Below, piece after piece: positions 11,562-24,396 of a stretch of DNA of 64,000 bases. The stretch's first letter is position 1. Each line of letters starts with the position of its first letter. Source of the DNA: Paramacrobiotus metropolitanus (lineage: Eukaryota; Tardigrada; Eutardigrada; Parachela; Macrobiotidae). The notes beneath the pieces were generated by a model. That model was not told the origin of the DNA. It saw only the letters and a program-made list of their open reading frames with translations, and did no database searches. The stretch covers positions 682,001 through 746,000 of the forward strand of contig NW_026570225.1 of the NCBI RefSeq assembly GCF_019649055.1. The letters run 5' to 3'. Made by a program: the position numbers and the translations under genes.

Positions 11562-14002
11562 CTTCCCTATTACGTATTCTTAGAATGTAAAATTAATGAA
11601 TTTCGAAGGAAAGCAGCCAATCTTTACAATTCATATCACTCAACAAATCAAGTCTGCATAAAGCAAATGTTGCATAAAACTCATAAAACTGTGAAAAGTC
11701 ACTTCATAAGTGAACAGCTGTTCATCGGAAGCAACCAAAAACAAAAACTGTCAGTGTAGACTGTTCTCTCGATATGGCAGTTACACGAATACTTATGGTT
11801 TTTACTTTTTAGTACGCGGATCGACAGTCGACATACAGTCGACATACTGTACTATCAAGCAACCACTCGGAGTCTCGCCATTCGAATCCTGGCCGGTCAT
11901 CCGAATTGGCGATAGTAGTCCGAGATCCAATAAAAGGTGATCTCGGATTGGACATTCAACTTCCGGTCCCAGTTAATTAAGGCGAGTACATGTGACGAAG
12001 GACAGTAGAGCTAGCCTGGCTGGATGCTCTCTCAGCAACATCGAATGGAAATTTCTTGAATGTTCCGCAGTTCGAATCGGTGTTGGCCTGCGCCTGGAAG
12101 CACTGATTACTGTCCCACATCCATGCATCCACAACGAGTGCACGTGCACAGACGCTTGGGGCTACCACGGCTTCAGCTGTAACTGGTAAGACAGTCGGGA
12201 CCGGAAGTCCAAGCATGGGACTTGATGGGACATGACGTCCAAACGCCGCTTTGCTTCATGGTCAACCGCCGTGGAAACCGACCTCGAAGCCTGATCCATC
12301 GGGAATATCGCGAACCGACGGCACACATCCTGGCAGAGCTAAACTACAATCGTGCAAAAGACGTGCATGGGAGAGAGGCAAAATGTTACAAACATTGAAT
12401 GACCTGTACGTTTTGTCTGCATATGCGGTGATGGAAACCTTGCGGTGATTTTATTTAATCGTAAATGCCGCATTAACTAAGTACCAGCACGGCGTACTAT
12501 ACTTGTAGCAATGGTACGAGAATGCAAGTCTGTCAATGAATAAATGGTGAATATAGTATAATAATTTTAACTACATTAAAGCAGCCTGTTTTTGTGAAGT
12601 ACGTATAAAGCGTAACAGCTGGCTGGCTTTTTGCTATGCGCGAAAACACGAAAAATTTTTACCTAATACATAGTGCATATATATATGTACAAGCCCGTCC
12701 AACAATTCTTTGACCGCTGTAAGCGCAGCGCATATAAATCGCGCACAGTAATGCAAATGCTTGTATATACTCTTTGCCAGTTTGACTGACAAAATTTGTT
12801 TCGTCGGTCTACAGTATACCGTATAGCAAATTACGAGTATCAACACACCTGCTCACCGGGTCAGTTTTTGGTCACTCCATAAGAGCTTGCCGGCATCTGT
12901 AAAAGATTAAATTTAAAACAACACTAAAACAACACCAGTTATCAAAACATAAAAAACAGTCAGTAACAACAGTCACTAAAACAACCTCAAAACAACACCA
13001 GTCATCTAAACATATCGTACTCTACATTTTTACTATAGATTTTATAGTTTACTTAATTTTACATTTACTATGCATGTTTACAACAATGAAGACGGTAGAG
13101 CTGAGCAGTTTGTTCTACTGGTCTACTTTGATCTTTTCATTTCCCTAGGTGAACAAAATGATTCTTTCATTACCCTGCAGTTAAAGATCTTCCGCAAATC
13201 TACTTACGAAAAACCAAATATCAAATTATAAAACTGTTAGCAGTATAATTGTTATTTCAGATTCATAAAACCGTGCGTTTACTCGTTTCAGACCATCGAA
13301 TATCTTCACGACGTTCTATATAATCTAAATCTAAACCTTTATATTATGCTTTTTTTTTGTTTTGCTTTTTTAGCGGATGATTTGGCATTACGCAGTACTG
13401 TATATCGAGGATTGGTAATATGCCCGCAGTCCGTTATGACAAAATACGAACACCTGCTCCGATTTTCGTTTTTTCAACAGCAAAACGAGTTCGGCTGTCA
13501 GGTGTTTAGTGACGACATTGCGCAGCCTGGTGGTGCCGTGAGGTTGCAGCTTTTGTTAACAATTTTCTTGAGAAATGTGATTAATGTATGACATGATTTA
13601 ACCAAAACGCCGACTGCCGTTTTTGCAAGAATGGTTGCGAGTGTATATACTCTGTGGTATATATATTCTATATGTATATATACAGTTCAGCTGACAGAAA
13701 ATACGATTATGAACCTATGAAGATTTTTCTTTGTAGTAAATAGTATAAAACAGTTTGGAATTAATTTTGTAGCAACTATATCTTGGTCGCCACGTTTGTA
13801 GTTTGTTCGTGCGTCACATAGCAGCGGGAATATGACACAGATCTTTATATATTATAAGGCGCAAAAATTCGTTAACAAGCTTCCTCATTTGCAGCACTTG
13901 TAATTCCGCAGTTCTTTTGAACATTAAGTACTGTATCTGAGTGGATGCAGAGTGGCGAGAAGCAGGAGTGTTTCTGCTGTTTGTTTTCTGTTGCATTTAG
14001 AA
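11562..14002. other. Intergenic region upstream of the fuseless-like gene
   Basis: About 2.4 kb with no supported gene. Short inverted repeats are visible: CTTCCGGTCCC near 11970 pairs with GGGACCGGAAG near 12200, and CCGAGATC/GATCTCGG flank position 11935. A 5' UTR acceptor (TTGCATTTAG) just before 14003 suggests that a noncoding first exon of the next gene lies here. Confidence 0.4.
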
Positions 14003-17000
14003 ATGAATATCCTTACGGCGCACTTGTTGAATAATGTCATAGCCGTGTTTATGCTCGCACCGTTAGTTATTCTGTACTGGCGTGGTGGATTTATGATATT
14101 ACAAATCTACAACACATTTCATACTTACAAGTATTTGGCTGCTTTTCTGGAGATAGCAGCAGGGATTGCGGGTGGACTGATGTTCAGCTACACGCAGGTT
14201 TGGATGGGGAAAACTAGCAACAGGATTCGATCACCTGTTGCACAGCTGATCATTCGCAGATGGTATGCTGCAGTTTATTTGCACAAATCTACGTATACAT
14301 TTTATAAATATCCTTAATATTTTTTCAGCGGCCGTTTAAACATTTTAAAAAATATCGTCATACGACACAGCATGTTTATATCATACTGCATTTGCTGTAA
14401 AGCATATATTTACCGCCCTGTGTATGCGAAAATACTGGCGTATTAATATATACTTTACAGCGAAAAGCCCCTTCGAATAGACGTTTTACTTTACTGTGGT
14501 CGCTCAAGTTAAAGATGCGCAATAAAATTATAAAGTTCTAATTTTATTGCGCATTATAATTATCATTTTTATTGCGCATTTATTGCGCATTAGTTCTAAT
14601 TTTATTGCGCGTTATAATTATAAGCTGCACAAGCATCCGCATTAATTCTTAACGACGTACGGGAATAGCCAATACAGGGCATCGCCTAATAGTACTATAA
14701 CTTCCCAATATACTGTAGTAAGAAAACGGTCACAAATTTAACGAAAGATTCCACTTCGTTTAGGTACAGCTACTTCTTTGCGTGGTGTGTTGTATGCGAA
14801 TGGAAAGGTTAGTTCATTTATTACAGTGTTCAAAGCCTAAAAATTAAATGCTTATCTTTGCGTAAATTCGCACATCTGGAAGGAGCTTGAAGTCCCTACT
14901 CTAGCACTAAACTGACTAAACTGACTAAAGTAAACCGTTGCGAGTGACAACTGGCAAGTGGCAACACAATCACGCCGGCAAGGTACATCAGTGTTACGGT
15001 GTTATCCTATACGATATAGATATACGAGTACCTTGACACCGGCAACAGTATCCTTATCTACAGTATACAAAACTTTTACGTAAACGCACAACGATATATA
15101 AGTTATTCAATTTGAATATACGCACGCTGATCTCTGGAATGGATCAGCGATTACTAACTAAATATGCAGCATTCTCTTAATAGTTAAAAAATGTTTAACA
15201 TATTTGTAAAACTTATGAGCACAAGAGATTGTTGCAGGTGTTTGGAGATTGTGGGATGTGGTGGATGCGATATCCGGGTGGGAGACTGCATTGTATTCCT
15301 TACTGGTTGGTTTGGTGCCTTTGTTGTTAACCCGCTGCTTTCGTAACACTCTCGCGCCTCCTCTGGCAACCGTTTCCGATCTGACTGAAACGTTCTTCCT
15401 GATACCAACCAGATTCCGCACAAAGGTACGCATATTTATAACCGTGACCGCATATAAGAAGTGTTTTTACACGCAGCGTGTGAATCCTCTGCAACGTACT
15501 CGACAAAATTAAACTTGTATGCCATCTACTGTACAAGTATATGTATTTTACTTGTGCAGCATATAGAACTATTCGTGAGCCACTGAGCCGTAATTATTTA
15601 TTGATTATAAATTAATAAAAATCTGGTAGTTCCACTGGTAATTTCAGCGCACTAGTCGCATTGCGCACTTTCTGGATAACATCTTTTCCATGGGCATCGT
15701 AATTCCTCTGATTACCAGTACATGGCGCGGCGTGTGGTATTTACTGGACTGGCTGATCGTCTTTCCTGCGGATGTGGTGGCGCCGGAAAGACAACTGTTC
15801 TGGTCGTACATGATCTCCACTCTATCCGGATTCGCAATCGCTGTGATTGCTGTTCTGCTACAAAAACCATCTTCCGTAATTTCTGCTTATCTGGAGCAAC
15901 AAGGACGATGGTTAAGCAAAATCGTATTCGAAGACATCCTAATGGCGGTAGCCACATTCGCCAGTATTGACCTGTGGAGAGGAGTGTGGGGGCTGTATGA
16001 CGAATACTTTTTCCCATGGGGTACCACACTACGAATAAATTCTCATATTTATATTACTACATTACTTATGCATATAAATGTAACGCACAAGCGAAACAAA
16101 ATAAAAGTCAGTGCATTTTAGTTTACAGATATTGTGACCTCAGCCTGGTTAAGTCACATCTTCGGCTTCTTTGGATTGGCGCTTATGTTCCACTCTAACT
16201 CGGCTGTGATGAAAGGTCAGCGGAGAAAACTGTATTACAATAACATGGATTTTATAGTTCACTACTGTAAGTAAAACCAAGTACGAATACTGTAAGTAAA
16301 ACTCGTATACGTTTCTGTAGGGTTCCAGTACGATGGAGAACATTCTGATGGAGGTAAATAATCGATTATGAATAAAATATAGCACCATACTGTATAATCA
16401 GATTTACAACTATATTTTTGTTTTTAGCCGGATGTTGGTTCCTGCAAAATGTTTATCTGTTTTTGACCACTTCATTCAGGTGACAAAATGTATATGATGC
16501 GATCGCACTTCTGAATATTGCGCCAAATATTGGAATACCTGCTTGCGCTATTGCAGTACCTGACTTCGTTAAATTATAACTACAATTGACTTTGCTCTTG
16601 ATCTGATTAGCCGTCATCAGATGATCCTGGCGGCGAAGGAACTGACAGTAACGACAGCGGGAATAACCAGCGCAGCAGCGCCGCTTCCTTAACACAGGCC
16701 ATGGCAACTCAGCCGGTGATAACGGTGGACGATTTGGCACACGGGGATCCCTGCGAAACGGCTAAACTGCGTCCTCTTCGTCGATCCCATAATTCTCTGC
16801 ATCGACTTCCTAGTAACAGTGATATTAATGGTCTGAATGCTGATGACGTTGCTTGGGCCGATCCCGATGAACTGAGAAAACTGCGCCGGACAACATTTCG
16901 GTCGCATTATCCGCACCCCGATTTAAGCTTAATGCGCAAAACTTCCCTTATTTCCGACCGGCTTTCTCGAGCGGATCGGCTCCATACACCAATTACACCT

Positions 17001-17048
17001 ATCGACAGCTTAGTCGGGCATACCAATCAGAATACTCAAATTAGCTAA
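14003..17048 (+). CDS. Fuseless-like multipass membrane protein (first, full-length copy)
   Basis: Exons: 14003-14262, 14329-14396, 15238-15425, 15648-16020, 16129-16215, 16321-16353, 16428-16479, then a terminal exon ending at TAA 17048 that probably starts near 16611. Hydrophobic segments alternate with a recurring motif: LYWRGGFMIL, CCVWRLWDVVD, STWRGVWYLLDW, IDLWRGVWGLYDEY. This pairing is characteristic of the invertebrate fuseless family, eight-pass proteins of presynaptic terminals. The last exon encodes a hydrophilic tail with repeats (DLAHGDPCETAKL, DVAWADPDELRKL). Through exon 7 the frame is open, but the phase into the last exon fails by one base: a CC run at 16441-16442 is CCC in the second copy. 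As read, translation would end with GCWFLQNVYLFLTTSFR plus stop; with one more C it would run into the tail exon. Family identification comes from memory of the motif pattern and is moderately sure. Confidence 0.6.
14517..14621. repeat. Short tandem/inverted repeat around TTATTGCGCATT in an intron
   Basis: The word TTTTATTGCGC with TATAATTAT flanks recurs four times (about 14540, 14568, 14580, 14603), and its reverse complement GCGCAATAAAATTATA lies at 14517-14533. It sits in intron 2 of the fuseless-like gene. Confidence 0.7.
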
Positions 17049-18848
17049 AACGGTACTGACAAAATATAAAAAAACGGTACTGAACTGGTTGGTTTGGTGC
17101 CTTTGTTGTTAACCCGCTGCTTTCGTAACACTCTCGCGCCTCCTCTGGCAACCGTTTCCGATCTGACTGAAACGTTCTTCCTGATACCAACCAGATTCCG
17201 CACAAAGGTACGCATATTTATAACCGTGACCGCATATAAGAAGTGTTTTTACACGCAGCGTGTGAATCCTCTGCAACGTACTCGACAAAATTAAACTTGT
17301 ATGCCATCTACTGTACAAGTATATGTATTTTACTTGTGCAGCATATAGAACTATTCGTGAGCCACTGAGCCGTAATTATTTATTGATTATAAATTAATAA
17401 AAATCTGGTAGTTCCACTGGTAATTTCAGCGCACTAGTCGCATTGCGCACTTTCTGGATAACATCTTTTCCATGGGCATCGTAATTCCTCTGATTACCAG
17501 TACATGGCGCGGCGTGTGGTATTTACTGGACTGGCTGATCGTCTTTCCTGCGGATGTGGTGGCGCCGGAAAGACAACTGTTCTGGTCGTACATGATCTCC
17601 ACTCTATCCGGATTCGCAATCGCTGTGATTGCTGTTCTGCTACAAAACCATCTTCCGTAATTTCTGCTTATCTGGAGCAACAAGGACGATGGTTAAGCAA
17701 AATCGTATTCGAAGACATCCTAATGGCGGTAGCCACATTCGCCAGTATTGACCTGTGGAGAGGAGTGTGGGGGCTGTATGACGAATACTTTTTCCCATGG
17801 GGTACCACACTACGAATAAATTCTCATATTTATATTACTACATTACTTATGCATATAAATGTAACGCACAAGCGAAACAAAATAAAAGTCAGTGCATTTT
17901 AGTTTACAGATATTGTGACCTCAGCCTGGTTAAGTCACATCTTCGGCTTCTTTGGATTGGCGCTTATGTTCCACTCTAACTCGGCTGTGATGAAAGGTCA
18001 GCGGAGAAAACTGTATTACAATAACATGGATTTTATAGTTCACTACTGTAAGTAAAACCAAGTACGAATACTGTAAGTAAAACTCGTATACGTTTCTGTA
18101 GGGTTCCAGTACGATGGAGAACATTCTGATGGAGGTAAATAATCGATTATGAATAAAATATAGCACCATACTGTATAATCAGATTTACAACTATATTTTT
18201 GTTTTTAGCCGGATGTTGGTTCCCTGCAAAATGTTTATCTGTTTTTGACCACTTCATTCAGGTGACAAAATGTATATGATGCGATCGCACTTCTGAATAT
18301 TGCGCCAAATATTGGAATACCTGCTTGCGCTATTGCAGTACCTGACTTCGTTAAATTATAACTACAATTGACTTTGCTCTTGATCTGATTAGCCGTCATC
18401 AGATGATCCTGGCGGCGAAGGAACTGACAGTAACGACAGCGGGAATAACCAGCGCAGCAGCGCCGCTTCCTTAACACAGGCCATGGCAACTCAGCCGGTG
18501 ATAACGGTGGACGATTTGGCACACGGGGATCCCTGCGAAACGGCTAAACTGCGTCCTCTTCGTCGATCCCATAATTCTCTGCATCGACTTCCTAGTAACA
18601 GTGATATTAATGGTCTGAATGCTGATGACGTTGCTTGGGCCGATCCCGATGAACTGAGAAAACTGCGCCGGACAACATTTCGGTCGCATTATCCGCACCC
18701 CGATTTAAGCTTAATGCGCAAAACTTCCCTTATTTCCGACCGGCTTTCTCGAGCGGATCGGCTCCATACACCAATTACACCTATCGACAGCTTAGTCGGG
18801 CATACCAATCAGAATACTCAAATTAGCTAAAACGGTACTGACAAAATT
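15302..18848. repeat. Tandem duplication of about 1.77 kb, nearly identical copies
   Basis: Copy 1 spans about 15302-17066 and copy 2 about 17084-18848, offset 1782 bp. Introns, exons and the 3' end all match. By eye the only differences are two one-base length changes in short homopolymers: five A at 15862-15866 versus four at 17644-17647, and CC at 16441-16442 versus CCC at 18223-18225. The junction carries a repeated AAAACGGTACTGA, a possible microhomology. The break falls inside an exon, so copy 2 starts in mid-exon. Confidence 0.92.
17084..18830 (+). pseudogene. Headless second copy of the fuseless-like gene
   Basis: It repeats the last part of exon 3 and all later exons but lacks exons 1-2 and the start of exon 3, so it has no initiator or first membrane segments. 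The shorter A run at 17644-17647 shifts the frame and produces LLQNHLP followed by a stop. In contrast, the CCC run at 18223-18225 restores a frame joining GCWFPAKCLSVFDHFIQ to the hydrophilic tail exon. Each copy is therefore broken at a different site. It could be a recent real duplication, or one locus assembled twice with consensus errors. It might also supply alternative 3' exons to the upstream promoter. Confidence 0.7.
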
Positions 18849-19669
18849 AATGACAATTGAATATCATCAGTGAATGATGGATTTGCAATTGATGTATTCT
18901 TCTCGGTCGCATCAATGCGGAAAATTACATCTTGATATTTTGAACGAGCAGAATTTAACTGCTGATTTCAGCTAATTTATATTACACGAAAAAATTACTC
19001 CGTCATATGAACGATGATTCTCGCATTGCGCTGGTGCTGACGGACCGGAAATCAAATGCGCAGCGAATATTACAGGTGGACGCTGAGCTGACATCATTCG
19101 TTCTCCATATTCGTACAAATTATACTCGTAGCAAGGTTCGTCGTATAGCGTGCAAATCTTTCTCTTATTTATTTTGTACTGGTGTACAGATACATACATA
19201 TTTGCACGTCAAATGCACTCGTGAAACATTAAATTAAGTCCGATTTTACGATACTAAAATTCGGGGAATAAGGTTTTCATCACAGCTATTGAGATTTCCA
19301 TAAAATCCCTTTGTTTGTTAAACTTTCTTTAGAGAAGCGGTCAAACTTTTATTACGACTGACCAGTGGCCAGTGATGCGGAGGTAGTGCGGTCAGCGTGT
19401 GCCTGCAGGCGCCGTTCTCAGTCAGGTTTGGACATGCCCGTCCAGCTCACCCTTTATTCGAACTTTCCCTTAATGCATAGTTGGTCGTGCATGCTTTTCT
19501 TTTGTCCAGTCTGTCTGTCCCGACTGTGAGATCTTTCACAGCTCTTTCTTGTCCACTGTCCAACTGGAAAAGGAAGCTTTCAATCGATGCCCAGCTGGCA
19601 CTGAATTTAGACCAAGGCATGCGCTATTTGCAAGGAGTTTTCGCAAACCTGGATTAGCCACACGGCAAA
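18849..19669. other. Intergenic spacer and upstream region of the secreted protein
   Basis: The frame at 19007-19237 (+) overlaps an equally long frame on the other strand and joins no neighbour in phase, so I call no gene. The region just upstream of 19670 probably holds the promoter and 5' UTR, but I see no clear TATA box. Confidence 0.4.
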
Positions 19670-22600
19670 ATGTTTTCACGTTTTGAACTCTGGAGTTTTT
19701 TTGCGTTGATATTCTTGATTATTAGCGGGGTTGTTTCTTACTATACGTCGCGAAGATGTTACGGTACTAACCTGTGGATATTTGATTTTTGAGATATTGG
19801 ATTTATGTGTCCTTCCGAAAAATAAAAAAGCTGGTTTAAGTCTTAAATTTTCCTTTTATGGAATAATGAAGTTGACTTTGTGACATTACGCAACGTCAGA
19901 GTCAGAAATAGTTATCGTATTTTTATTTATACGAAGTATAAACCACTGTGTCTTTATGCGGAATGTTCTCTTTTAGGAACCGGTGACTGCCATTTGTTCA
20001 CCAAAAACCAGGTATTTCTGCAAAGTTGTTTTTCCAACGCCAGTGCACACTTACTTATGTTGCATTCAAAGTCCAGCAGATTGTTTTGTCTTGTTCGTTT
20101 AATTTTGGGTACGAGCAATACAGTAGAGTACTCGTACATAGTGTGTGTACAGATACTTCTGTATAAATTCTTTCACGGAAGTACAGCTTATAAAGTAGCC
20201 ATTAATTCTTCCGCATGCTGGGTAATTTAGTAACTTTTTCGCTTTAATGGACGATAACTATTAAATTCTAGGATGGTGGTTTCGAAGATGCGCAGCACCA
20301 GTGGCTAGTGGAATGCAATGATGGAGAAGGAGCGGTATGTATTGTACCTCATCATAGAATATCACACGGCGCGGCATTTTTCCCCTCTTGTTTGGATTCT
20401 ACGAGTACTACTTCGTATGCCTAATACCAAGCAGCATTAGTTTAAATTTTTGACTTACCATTAGAGTAGTGATCATGTATTGTACACTCGTAATCGAAGT
20501 CCACCATGGTAGAACAACAACATAGCATTAACAAACTGTAAATGCACGTGTGAATTTCTATAAAATATGTAAATTGGAGAGATCTTCTTATACGTGAAGA
20601 ATTTTATTAGCTTCTTCCTGTATTGTTATCGCTGATTTCAACAGGTTGCTATCCGGGACGATGACACCCATTTTGAAGGCATTTCCGGTCGGTGTTCTTG
20701 AGTTTATTAAGCAGAAAGTATTGTACATGTACAACGGCTGCAGGCGTATGGTGCTCTTTCCTGTTCCCATTGAAGGAATCGACACGAGGATCGTATCCAT
20801 ACTACCCTTCCTGTGTCACTCGGTAAACGTGCTTCTACTTATGTAGCAACAAATACAGCACGAGTACTGTATTCGCATTAATTGTTAGTAGTGTAGAATT
20901 CTGGTCTACGGTGTGTGTACAAATCCAGCAACGAAAAATTATCATGAAACTACAAAACGCTTGTTTTCCGATAAAATGACCAATTTGGGATGTTGTCGTA
21001 TTCTTTGCAGCAACCTATCTGCCGGAGAATACCATTGCCGGAATGCGGAACAGCTGGATGATGCTAACACCACTCATGATCAGCTTTTTGTAACCGGTAT
21101 GAGGTTTTTTCTGCTCTCCTCGCATGTGTACAGCGCGTGCCCGTGTCGATGCTGCAAAATTAATACAGTTATTACAAAAGTTAAATCAGAAATGCTATTT
21201 CCAAAAACTGATCCCAAGCATGACTTTCAGGAGTTTATAAGGAGCCCGATGATCAACGTGTCTTCATACCATCTACCATGAAATGCTGTAAGTTTCTAAC
21301 TTCTTGTGAAATGATCTACTTTACGCTACTCTGTACTCATATATGTACGTCAGATGTTTGGATCATCAAACTGGTTCGCTTTTTTGAAATTGCCTGCATA
21401 ATTCCATATTTTTGAAAGTTTTTTAGTAACTAGCAAGTCATCGCACTGACATGACAGCACCACCATACTTAATTAATTAATTAAAAACAACCTTAATCAG
21501 ATATCACATAAAGTACTGCAGGAATTAATAATGGCATGGCTTATAATGTTATCAGCAACAAATGCATCGTGATGTTTTCCTTCGAAATTTTTCAACTGGA
21601 TCTTACATGTGTTTTTGGACTTTCAAGGTGAGACACCGAAAGGCTACCAGATTGATCACACTCGCTGCTATTACAAGAAGACCTTTGACAGGTATGTGTA
21701 ACGCAAATGTAGCATTCGTATGAGTGCAGTATTGCTATATACCGTAAAAGTCCGTAATTTGTGTATCTTATATGTGGGGTACATTTCTGCTGCAAGCTTT
21801 GTTTTCCGAATTTGTCACAAATTTGGGAATTCGTTATAAATTGCATATTTTAATATCGAGAACTCGTAGGTTTGGAGAACACTATACCGGAGAGTGGTTG
21901 GTAAAATGCGACACACACCATGTCGTCACCGGGATTGGAAAGGATGTGAGTCTTTGACCGGTAACATGGATTGCTAACTTGTAAAATAATATTAGTGCTC
22001 CATGAAATGGCAGATCAGTGCAGTATTTGCATCGCCATTAGTGTTAAATAATTACGTTTAACTCAGAATAAAGTACGTACAATACATGTAGATAAACATT
22101 TGTTCTAATGGTAAATTGCGTGGCTGTATTTCGGAATGGAGTAAAAACAGAACTTTGTATCTTGCAGGTGAATCCTTGGGATAATAAAGTAAGCTTTTAT
22201 AAGCCGTGCAATTATTCTGTACAATTATAAACTATTATTATTTACTTAAGCTTAAGTACTTTGCATATCCAATGTAATCCGTCTTCGTACGGGTATCAAG
22301 CCTGCATGATTTCCCTATTGTAACTAATTCAACGGCCCCAGTTAAAATGCATCGTAAAATAAACTTCTGCAACACAGTCGGTGTAAAATCGGCGTTAGAA
22401 ATTAATAGCAACTGCGTAAGTAATGCCACGAATATGAGTCTTCGACAATACTGGCGTGGAAGTAGTACTCGTAACCTACCTTAATATATAAACAGAGTGA
22501 TAAGATTAATTGTCCTTTTTAGGAGCATTTCACATGGATTCAGGTACAATACAAAATCCTTTTCGGAATTCAACAGTAAAACTTTTGTAAAAACTAAATT

Positions 22601-24396
22601 TGCCAAAGGGCAGTTTGCAAATGGTACAGTTTTTTGCCCAAATATGCAGTGCTGCCCGTTCACTTACGTGAGTGCCCCGGTTGCCACCTATTCGTCAGTT
22701 TCCGGATCGGTAAATCCTAATGCGGCGTTGGTCGAGCAGCTTACTGCAGTGGCCGGTTTAACCAATCTAAACGACCCGAAATACATGACTTTCCTGTCGT
22801 CGGATCTGCTCAACTACAACATGCCAACTGGTCTTGAAGCGGACACAACGGCAGCCAAAGATCGCGACACATCGCCGCTGATCGGTATGGCCCGTGTTGA
22901 CATCCCATCGGAAGCCATTCCCCAACGTTACCGCAACAGTCCGGTATTTGACCCGGCTTACATCCAGAGCCGCAGTGGAGTCGATTCGGACAAGATGGGG
23001 TACAAATACTCTACGGGTACACTTCTAGCGGAATTACTACGGAAGCAGCAGTTTGACCCCGACCAGAAGGTGACTCCGTTGGGCTACTTAAACCCATCAA
23101 TGGTCGGAGTTCCAAGTTCAACAAGTGCGCACACTGGCTACGGGGGATTTCCGGCGGATTATTATTTAGGATTGAATCAGTATCCGAATATGCTAAAGCA
23201 AATGCAACAGCTAGCTTGGATGAATTTAACCGGACAGAATTTTTCTCCCCCCACCACGACGCCGGAACCGATTCAACATAGCCAGGAGATATCGGCCATC
23301 CAGCATGCGGCTAATGTGGCGGCGTACAATCAGTTTTTGTCCACGTTCAACCAGCTGCTCCATACATACCGCGACCAAAAACTGAAAGCCGAAACAGAGC
23401 GCAATAATAACGAGGTACATCAGCAATGGCGGCACATCCTTGACGTATTCCTTGCAGTTGCATGATAGTGAATAACAGTTTATGATATAAAAACTGCAGT
23501 TCAGGTGTGAAAACCCTAAAGTTTGCATTAAAAATGTGTATATGTACAGTGCATCCGTAGATCGTATGTTTCAAGCTTTCCACTTCGTACTCTCTTTCGA
23601 TTCAACTATTTAAAATTGTTCCAAATTTACCGTTAATGCTTCCAATATCATTTAGCAAAGAACATCCGTGACATTTCCCGGAAACCAAAGGTCGACCTCC
23701 GCGACAAAATCCGATATTATGCCACCGGTAGCGGAACTCCGTACTCTGACCGCAATAAATCCCAACATTAATCCACTCACAACCGGAATCGAAGACGGCA
23801 TTCAGCAAAGTCACCCAATATCCGCACGCCATCATTATGTACCGTTTCCGCTGCCTTCCGGCTTGCAGAACTACCTGTTGCTGGCCTCAAGAAATCCAAC
23901 TGCCGCCTTATCACAAATATACGCGGACGAGCAGCTTCCTATTCCGACCAGTGACGCAGTGGATCCCTCCCAATATGTACAACAATATTTCCCGACAACA
24001 CCGGCGCCGAAGACCACCTCATGGAAAAATTTATCAGGATTGGAGCAGCTATTTTTTAGCAAACCAAACAGTGGCAATGGGTTTGCGCAGAAGCCGGTAG
24101 GACCGGATTTTTCCCGACCCATAACACTGGACGCGCAGTTGGCCAACAAATGGTTGGAAGCGCTGTTATTCAAACAGACTCCCGGAAGCGGAGTTGGCGG
24201 GCATCTGCAACTGGCACCGGCGCCCTTGGTGACAGTGCCGCACTACGAAGGCTCGTTGGTTTACCAGATGCCGGTATCGACCGTGGCTCAGTTTGCAACC
24301 TCCACCACAGCCAGTCTTAATGGTACCTACCTCTCCAAAGGTGAAACGACTTCGACTTATCCAACTATTTCCAATACGACAAGTGTCGCAGCTTGA
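19670..24396 (+). CDS. Secreted protein with a duplicated WLVxC module and long Pro/Gln-rich tail, 670 aa
   Basis: Eleven exons (19670-19763, 19977-20011, 20272-20334, 20645-20691, 21011-21096, 21628-21691, 21870-21945, 22168-22188, 22523-22543, 22650-23414, 23656-24396) close in phase to 671 codons including the stop. The first exon is a signal peptide with a hydrophobic core (WSFFALIFLIISGVV). Residues from about 30 to 175 form a Cys/Trp-rich domain with an internal repeat: QWLVECNDGEGAVAIRDD and EWLVKCDTHHVVTGIGKD, ending HFTWIQCCPF. The spacing of W, C and the closing CC recalls dermatopontin-like extracellular domains, but this is tentative. The remaining roughly 490 residues, from two large exons, are rich in Pro, Gln, Ser, Thr and Tyr with no fold I recognise. 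It is likely an extracellular matrix, cuticle or egg-coat component. Confidence 0.75.

Noticed and set aside
11868-11915. GCCATTCGAATCCTGGCCGG looked like the T-arm of a tRNA gene
   Set aside because: No D-arm, anticodon stem or paired acceptor ends could be found at the right distance upstream.
13346-13591. 81-residue frame after a pyrimidine-rich tract and AG
   Set aside because: No start, partner exon or recognisable motif; it does not join the fuseless-like gene in phase.
19007-19237. Frame MNDDSRIALVLTDRKSN considered as first exon of the secreted protein
   Set aside because: The signal-peptide exon at 19670-19763 fits exon 2 exactly in phase, and the opposite strand of this frame is equally open.
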